DNA of 64,000 bases from Carnobacterium iners. GTDB lineage: Bacteria > Bacillota > Bacilli > Lactobacillales > Carnobacteriaceae. Below, in pieces: positions 59,711 through 64,000 of this stretch. Numbering within the stretch: position 1 is the first letter of the stretch; each line of letters opens with the position of its first letter. The notes under the pieces were generated by a model, which saw only the letters and a program-made list of their open reading frames with translations, did no database searches and had not been told where the DNA came from. A program made the translations under genes and the position numbers. The DNA lies in NCBI RefSeq assembly GCF_900177385.1, contig NZ_FXBJ01000002.1, positions 1,430,001 to 1,494,000 of the forward strand. The letters run 5' to 3'.

Positions 59711-60361
59711 ATGAATGTAAAAAATTATATGACATCAAAAGTTGTGACAGTTTCTGAGGATACAAAAGTTTTAGAAGCTCTTGATATTATGAAAGAACAT
59801 AAATTCCATCGTTTACCAGTTGTTCGAAAAGATAAAATGATTGGGTTAATCACCGAAGAGATTATTCAAGAAAATTCTCCATCAACGGCTACTAGTTTAA
59901 GCATTCATGAAATGAACTACTTATTGACAAAGACGACTGTTGGAGATATTATGCACAAAAAAATTATCACTATTGGAGCGGATGCTTTGTTAGAAGAAGC
60001 AGCTGATTTGATGCTGAAAAATGAAGTCGGTGTATTGCCAGTAGTTGAAGATCGTGATAACGTTATAGGGATTATCACAGACAAAGATTTATTCAGAGCC
60101 TTTATCGACGTTATGGGATACAACAACAAAGGCAGTCGAGTTGTCATCGATATCAAAAAAGACCATTCTGGTATTCTAAAAGATATTACGAATATTCTTG
60201 CTGACGAGCATGTTAGTATCAATCAAATTGCGGTTTATCGACAAAATGATATCACTCAAGTCGTCATTCAAATGGATAGTCCTAATACAGATAAAATCAA
60301 AGAAATATTAACTGATAAAGGCTATACAGTGAGTTCAGCAACCGTTAAAGAGGGCAATTAA
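59711..60361 (+). CDS. CBS-pair plus ACT domain protein (AcuB-like) in the liv operon
   Basis: A 216-residue soluble protein: two CBS motifs (MTSKVVTVSEDTKVLEALDI and HRLPVVRKDKMIGLIT; MHKKIITIGADALLEEAADL and GVLPVVEDRDNVIGIITDKD), then an ACT domain from about 140 (DIKKDHSGILKDITNILADE). CBS pairs bind adenosyl ligands and ACT domains often bind amino acids. Five bases behind livF, so it is part of the operon and may sense branched-chain amino acids or energy state; function unproven. Confidence 0.88.
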   Translation: MNVKNYMTSKVVTVSEDTKVLEALDIMKEHKFHRLPVVRKDKMIGLITEEIIQENSPSTATSLSIHEMNYLLTKTTVGDIMHKKIITIGADALLEEAADLMLKNEVGVLPVVEDRDNVIGIITDKDLFRAFIDVMGYNNKGSRVVIDIKKDHSGILKDITNILADEHVSINQIAVYRQNDITQVVIQMDSPNTDKIKEILTDKGYTVSSATVKEGN

Positions 60362-60380
60362 ATTGATTACTTTAAAGATT

Positions 60381-60417
60381 AAAAGAAATATAGCATTGAA
60401 AAAGCTATTTTTCTTTT
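60381..60417 (+). terminator. liv operon terminator
   Basis: AAAAGAAATATAGC / GCTATTTTTCTTTT, one mismatch, 9-base loop. Confidence 0.8.
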
Positions 60418-60545
60418 GATTTTTTATTTTTTACTGAGACAAAAAAAGAGAGTTAGGTCTTAAATAGGAGACAAACAGAATGGATGTGGTGTAAAATGAA
60501 GGAAGTTAAGAAAACAAATCAAGAACAATGGAGGTTGGAACAACT

Positions 60546-61523
60546 ATGAATAAGCTTAAAAAGTTAAGTATTGCGCTCGTTGCGTCCGTCAGTCTTATAG
60601 GAATAACCGTTTCTGTCCTGCCCTCACTCGCGCTAGCTTCGTCGGGTGATATTGACACAACAATAATAGATGAAAAATGGGGGAAACCAACTTTTGTATA
60701 TGGAGGTGGTTTATCTGATAACCAAATTAGTGAAACAGAAAAATTACTAGGAATCAACAACCCTGAAAATGTAGCAAGCGTCGCTGTAACAGGCGAGGAT
60801 TTAATCCAATACCTAAAAGAGGGATCAGGGGATACGGCTAACATGATTTCATCTGTTTTAGTCCAAAAAGAAAATTCAGGTAAAGGTGTAGAAGTAACTA
60901 TTGAAACACCGGAAAATATTACCCAAATTACCCAAGACCAATACGCCAATGCAGCCATCACAGCAGGGGTTAACGATGTTAAAATTGTTGTAGCAAGTGT
61001 TAAGAAAGTTACCGGGGAAAGCGCCTTGACAGGTATTTACAAAGCTTTTGATGTAAATGGAGAAGACTTAGATCAAGACCGGATGGCTGTTGCTCAAAAA
61101 GAATTAGAAACGACAAATGGTATTGCGCAAGAGAATATAGATAAGACTGACTTCGATCCTGCAAAATTCGACCAAGCGATTATCGAAATCAAACAAGAAT
61201 TAGCAGATTTAAAAGAAAAACAAGGTGAGTTAGCAACCAAAGAAGACATTGAGCGAATCATAAATGATGCATTAAAAAACAATCAATTAGAAAATGCAGT
61301 AACACAAGAACAAATCAATCAATTAATGAGCTTATTTGAGAAATACCAACAAACAAGTGCCATTGACTCAGCACAAGTGAAAGAGCAATTACTAAAACTA
61401 TCCGATTCAGTCCAATCAAAATTTGGCGAAGCACTTCAAGGTGCTAAAGATAGTGGACTGCTTGATAGAGTGGGGAATTTCTTTAGTCAAATCTTTGATG
61501 CAATCGTTGGATTGTTTAATTAA
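60546..61523 (+). CDS. DUF1002 secreted protein (YpuA-like)
   Basis: About 325 residues. Signal peptide (LSIALVASVSLIGITVSVLP, cleavage likely after LALAS), then the DUF1002 domain: WGKPTFVYGGGLSDNQISE, SSVLVQKENSGKGVEVTIET, NAAITAGVNDVKIVVAS and TGESALTGIYKAF. The C-terminal third is a coiled coil (KQELADLKEKQGELATKED) ending in a short amphipathic FFSQIFDAIVGLFN. Function unknown, cell-envelope related in Bacillus. ATG 60546 lies 11 bases after GGAGG; ATG 60528 is ahead of that site. Confidence 0.88.
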   Translation: MNKLKKLSIALVASVSLIGITVSVLPSLALASSGDIDTTIIDEKWGKPTFVYGGGLSDNQISETEKLLGINNPENVASVAVTGEDLIQYLKEGSGDTANMISSVLVQKENSGKGVEVTIETPENITQITQDQYANAAITAGVNDVKIVVASVKKVTGESALTGIYKAFDVNGEDLDQDRMAVAQKELETTNGIAQENIDKTDFDPAKFDQAIIEIKQELADLKEKQGELATKEDIERIINDALKNNQLENAVTQEQINQLMSLFEKYQQTSAIDSAQVKEQLLKLSDSVQSKFGEALQGAKDSGLLDRVGNFFSQIFDAIVGLFN

Positions 61524-61568
61524 TACTAAATCATCAACTGAATAAAGAGATAGAAATAAATAATTATA

Positions 61569-61610
61569 AAAATACCCGTATTGAATGAATCCATTCAATA
61601 CGGGTATTTT
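61569..61610. terminator. bidirectional terminator with perfect 19-bp arms
   Basis: AAAATACCCGTATTGAATG / CATTCAATACGGGTATTTT, loop AATC; serves the DUF1002 gene and the convergent regulator gene. Confidence 0.92.
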
Positions 61611-61652
61611 AACGTTTAAAAGATAGCGTAGCCTCAATTTCACTACTGGTTA

Positions 61653-62318
61653 TTAAGCTTCTTTTTTACGCATAACGGCTTGTAAGTAACGGTAAACGCT
61701 AGCTTCGGAGATAGTTAATGTAGCAGCGACTTCGACAACTGCCCCTTTAATTTGAAAAACACCTTTTTCCTCCAAAATTTCAATAATTTCGATTTTTTGA
61801 TTTTGAGACAACTTAACATCAGGACTTAATAATTTAGAGTCAATGACTGTTAAAACGATGTCTCGAACAGAATTTGAAAAATTTTCAATATAAGGATTCG
61901 TATGTTCAGCTGTTAAATCATTTAAAGGTAAGATGATTTGCGCAAGACCTAAAATATCTTTAGCAATATATTTGTATTGATCGATATCGAAATTAATACA
62001 CAATAAGCCCGTTAGTTTTCCATCTGAGTCTTTGATAAAAAGTGTCGAAGAACGAAATTCTTTTCCGTTAGACATCGTGCCTTTATATCCAGTTATGAAC
62101 TCCTTTTCTAAATAAACCTTATCTTCAATTAAATTTAGTGCAAAATCAGTTAACGGATTTGTTAAACTGCGGCCACTTAATTCCCCGTTAGCAATAGCTC
62201 CAATATAAGACTCTTTTTCAGAAGTAAGGACATGTAAAATAACTTCATATGTTGGACCTAAAAGTTCCCCGAAGTAATAGACAATTTTTTTATACTGTTC
62301 AATAATTTCTTTTTCCAA
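61653..62318 (-). CDS. YheO-type PAS/HTH transcriptional regulator of the D-serine locus
   Basis: A 221-residue regulator: N-terminal PAS-like domain (YKKIVYYFGELLGPTYEVILH, SYIGAIANGELSGRSLTNPL, FRSSTLFIKDSDGKLTGLLCINFD) and a C-terminal helix-turn-helix (IEILEEKGVFQIKGAVVEVA then ISEASVYRYLQAVM). The YheO/DauR family controls amino acid catabolism, e.g. D-arginine in Pseudomonas. TTG at 62318 with AAGGGG upstream is the start. Divergent from the transporter-dsdA genes, which it probably controls. Confidence 0.85.
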   Translation of the reverse strand: MEKEIIEQYKKIVYYFGELLGPTYEVILHVLTSEKESYIGAIANGELSGRSLTNPLTDFALNLIEDKVYLEKEFITGYKGTMSNGKEFRSSTLFIKDSDGKLTGLLCINFDIDQYKYIAKDILGLAQIILPLNDLTAEHTNPYIENFSNSVRDIVLTVIDSKLLSPDVKLSQNQKIEIIEILEEKGVFQIKGAVVEVAATLTISEASVYRYLQAVMRKKEA

Positions 62319-62446
62319 TTAGCAACGAACCCCTTCTATAATAGAACAAAATAAAACTACCAATTATGGCGTAAAATGATAGCTTAATTAGATTTTAAGG
62401 CAAGAAAGAGAAAAATACAACTGAATTTTAATAATAGTCTATAATA

Positions 62447-62521
62447 ATAATAATTTATCATCAAAAGTGTTGACAGTAAGAAATTAGTGTTATAAAGTGT
62501 AATTATGATAATAATTTATTA
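62447..62521. repeat. direct repeats in the divergent D-serine promoter region
   Basis: ATAATAATTTATCA (62447-62460) and ATAATAATTTATTA (62508-62521), 13 of 14 identical, 61 bp apart (about six helical turns), flanking TTGACA at 62470. Candidate sites for the YheO-type regulator. The 62319-62667 spacer holds no gene. Confidence 0.45.
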
Positions 62522-62596
62522 TTTAAGATATAAAGAATTATAAATTTAAAAAAGTCAAGGAGCCTTTTTCAGGTATAAATTATTTTTGCGTCTATT

Positions 62597-62610
62597 TGTA
62601 ATCGCTTACT
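62597..62610. promoter_or_regulatory. cre-like site (CcpA)
   Basis: TGTAATCGCTTACT fits the catabolite-responsive element TGNAANCGNWWNCA at 13 of 14 positions, 58 bp ahead of the transporter ATG. Suggests glucose repression of the locus. Confidence 0.6.
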
Positions 62611-62667
62611 GTTTGTGAAGATTTATTGAAAGTAAAATTTACCTAAACAAAACATTGGAGGAAAAAC

Positions 62668-63747
62668 ATGGATATTTTATTTGGGACATTATTATTACTG
62701 CTGGTTTTAGCGTTTTTTACTTTATTCAACTACAAAGCACCTCAAGGATCGAAAGCTATGGGCGCATTAGCTAGTGCTGCTTGTGCTAGTTTCTTGGTTG
62801 AAGCTTTTCATTTAGCTTTTTTCGGGAATGTGCTAAACATTGAATTCCTAAAAGAAGTTGGGGGAGCAAACGGAAGTCTTGGAGGCGTTGCCGCAGCAAT
62901 CTTAGTGCCTTTGGCATTGGGAGTTTCACCTGTCTATGCTGTTCTTGTTGGTCTTTCTTTATCCGGACTTGGAATTTTACCTGGCTTTATTGCTGGATAC
63001 TTAATTTCATTTGTTATTCTATATATGGAGAAAAAAATACCCGGTGGTTTAGATTTGATTGTCATTATTGTCGTTGCAGCACCGCTTGCTCGTTTAATTG
63101 GATCGTTAACGTCACCAGTAGTCGATGCAACATTGATGCAAATTGGTGAAATACTAACTGCTACAGCTGACACGAGTCCAGTTATGATGGGAATAATTTT
63201 GGGAGGCATTATAACAGTTGTGGCTACAGCGCCACTAAGTTCCATGGCTTTAACCGCAATGTTAGGGTTAACAGGCGTTCCAATGGCTATTGGTGCATTG
63301 GCTGTTTTTGGTTCATCCTTTCTAAATTACGTTTTATTTAGTAAAATGAAATTTGGAAGTAAAAAAGATACTATCTCAGTAGCAATAGAACCGCTGACGC
63401 AAGCCGATATCATCTCAGCAAATCCGATACCGATTTATGTTACAAATTTTATCGGTGGAGCAGCAAGTGGAATCATTATATCTCTAATGGGATTAATCAA
63501 TAACACGCCAGGTACAGCAACACCAATAGCTGGCTTTGCCGTCATGTTTGCTTATAATCCGGCTGGCAAAGTATTAATTGCAGCATTTGCATGTATGATT
63601 GTTAGTACCCTTGCAGGTTTTCTAGGATCTTATGTTTTTAGAAACTTTAAAATAAAAACCGCTGAACAAATTAGGTCTGGAAATATAAATACAAAAGAAT
63701 CTGTTTTAGAATCAACTAGTGAAATTGAAGAAACGGTTATTGTATAA
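62668..63747 (+). CDS. PTS_EIIC_2 family membrane protein, orphan transporter next to D-serine ammonia-lyase
   Basis: A 359-residue protein with about ten hydrophobic segments. PQGSKAMGALASAACASFLV, GGVAAAILVPLALGVSPVYA, PLARLIGSLTSPVVDATLMQ, APLSSMALTAMLGLTGVPM and IPIYVTNFIGGAASGIII fit the PF13303 (PTS_EIIC_2) family as I recall it. No EIIA or EIIB domain is fused or adjacent, and no phosphorylation Cys/His motif is visible, so it probably works as a secondary carrier. Between the divergent regulator and dsdA, D-serine is the likely substrate. GGAGG 8 bases before the ATG. Confidence 0.75.
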   Translation: MDILFGTLLLLLVLAFFTLFNYKAPQGSKAMGALASAACASFLVEAFHLAFFGNVLNIEFLKEVGGANGSLGGVAAAILVPLALGVSPVYAVLVGLSLSGLGILPGFIAGYLISFVILYMEKKIPGGLDLIVIIVVAAPLARLIGSLTSPVVDATLMQIGEILTATADTSPVMMGIILGGIITVVATAPLSSMALTAMLGLTGVPMAIGALAVFGSSFLNYVLFSKMKFGSKKDTISVAIEPLTQADIISANPIPIYVTNFIGGAASGIIISLMGLINNTPGTATPIAGFAVMFAYNPAGKVLIAAFACMIVSTLAGFLGSYVFRNFKIKTAEQIRSGNINTKESVLESTSEIEETVIV

Positions 63748-63810
63748 TAAATGTATCCAAAATACAACGAGCTACTAAAAATTCAGATAATAGAAGAGGA
63801 GTTTTTTATA

Positions 63811-64000
63811 ATGAGAACAAACTTAGCAATGGACGAAAAGAAATCTGCTATAGAAGAAACAACTTTATTCCAAGATATCAAAGCAACAAAAGAAGTATTC
63901 TGGGTTAATCCAAATAAAAAGAAATTCGAAAAAGCCGCAGAAAAGTCTTCCATCACAAAGGCAGATATTACAGACGCAGATGCTCGCTTAACTCGATTTG
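63811..64000 (+). CDS. dsdA: D-serine ammonia-lyase, N-terminal part (cut by the window edge)
   Basis: The frame opens at ATG 63811 behind AGAGGAG and runs to the last base. The 63 visible residues contain FQDIKATKEVFWVNPNKKK and ITKADITDADARLTRF, which line up with DsdA of E. coli (LKETTWFNPG, then LTEQDVQDAHARLSRF). DsdA is a PLP enzyme turning D-serine into pyruvate and ammonia. The catalytic region lies beyond the window. Confidence 0.85.
   Translation, partial: MRTNLAMDEKKSAIEETTLFQDIKATKEVFWVNPNKKKFEKAAEKSSITKADITDADARLTRF

Noticed and set aside
62470-62496. TTGACA followed by TATAAA as promoter of the D-serine transporter
   Set aside because: The spacer is only 15 bp and the start would leave a leader of about 165 bases; left uncalled although TTGACA itself is perfect.

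Overview
The window is low-GC Firmicutes chromosome. The order murT-gatD / tdk-prfA-prmC-sua5-glyA-upp / atpBEFHAGDC / ywzB-murA / mbl is the Lactobacillales housekeeping arrangement. Long AT-rich spacers, strong GGAGG ribosome-binding sites, type-I lipoteichoic acid synthesis and the absence of sporulation genes fit a Carnobacteriaceae/Enterococcaceae member. Carnobacterium is my best guess, but this is inferred from gene content and not from any search. There are no tRNA or rRNA genes, no CRISPR array, no transposase and no phage genes that I could see.

Layout. 1-4.2 kb: a partial teichoic-acid-type glycerophosphotransferase, divergent from an orphan glucitol-IIA-like protein and an AI-2E family membrane protein, then a decayed azoreductase gene. 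4.4-8.7 kb: a TetR repressor with a near-perfect operator on its own promoter, translationally coupled to a heterodimeric ABC exporter. 8.8-13.1 kb: an Eis-type acetyltransferase, a glucosamine-6-phosphate deaminase-like protein, a serine hydrolase and mannose-6-phosphate isomerase. 13.1-15.2 kb (minus): murT-gatD for lipid II amidation, with gatD interrupted by a one-base frameshift in a homopolymer. 15.4-21.9 kb: thymidine kinase, translation termination (prfA, prmC), tRNA t6A synthesis, glyA and upp. 22.6-29.2 kb: the complete F1Fo ATP synthase operon without a recognisable atpI. 29.3-32.9 kb: DUF1146 protein, murA, mbl, an EpuA-like peptide and a short SSB. 33-35.2 kb: an OmpR/EnvZ-type two-component system. 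35.3-43.9 kb: lipoteichoic acid synthase (minus), VanZ-like protein, rRNA methyltransferase, Cys-tRNA(Pro) deacylase, a flavoprotein (minus), a GRP sugar transporter and an APC permease. 44-50 kb: a PepSY lipoprotein, a YcxB-like protein and a two-gene ABC system whose permease carries a coiled coil of about 400 residues. 50.3-54.9 kb: a P1B4-type metal ATPase behind a consensus promoter with two palindromes, two tandem half-size FUSC/ArAE proteins and a GerMN-domain lipoprotein. 55-60.4 kb: livJHMGF plus a CBS-ACT gene behind a promoter overlapped by a CodY-like box. 60.5-64 kb: a DUF1002 secreted protein and a D-serine locus made of a YheO-type regulator, an orphan EIIC-like transporter behind a cre site, and the start of D-serine ammonia-lyase.

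The most interesting non-genic signal is a family of foldback intergenic repeats sharing GATGCGAAG and GCTTCGATAAGAAAATA. They sit directly against the stop codons of glyA, upp and the APC permease and carry different terminator-like hairpins in a similar frame. The D-serine locus with an orphan EIIC-like transporter is the best candidate for an undescribed gene system. Wherever a strong ribosome-binding site indicated it, start codons were moved from the longest open frame; the reason is given in each entry.
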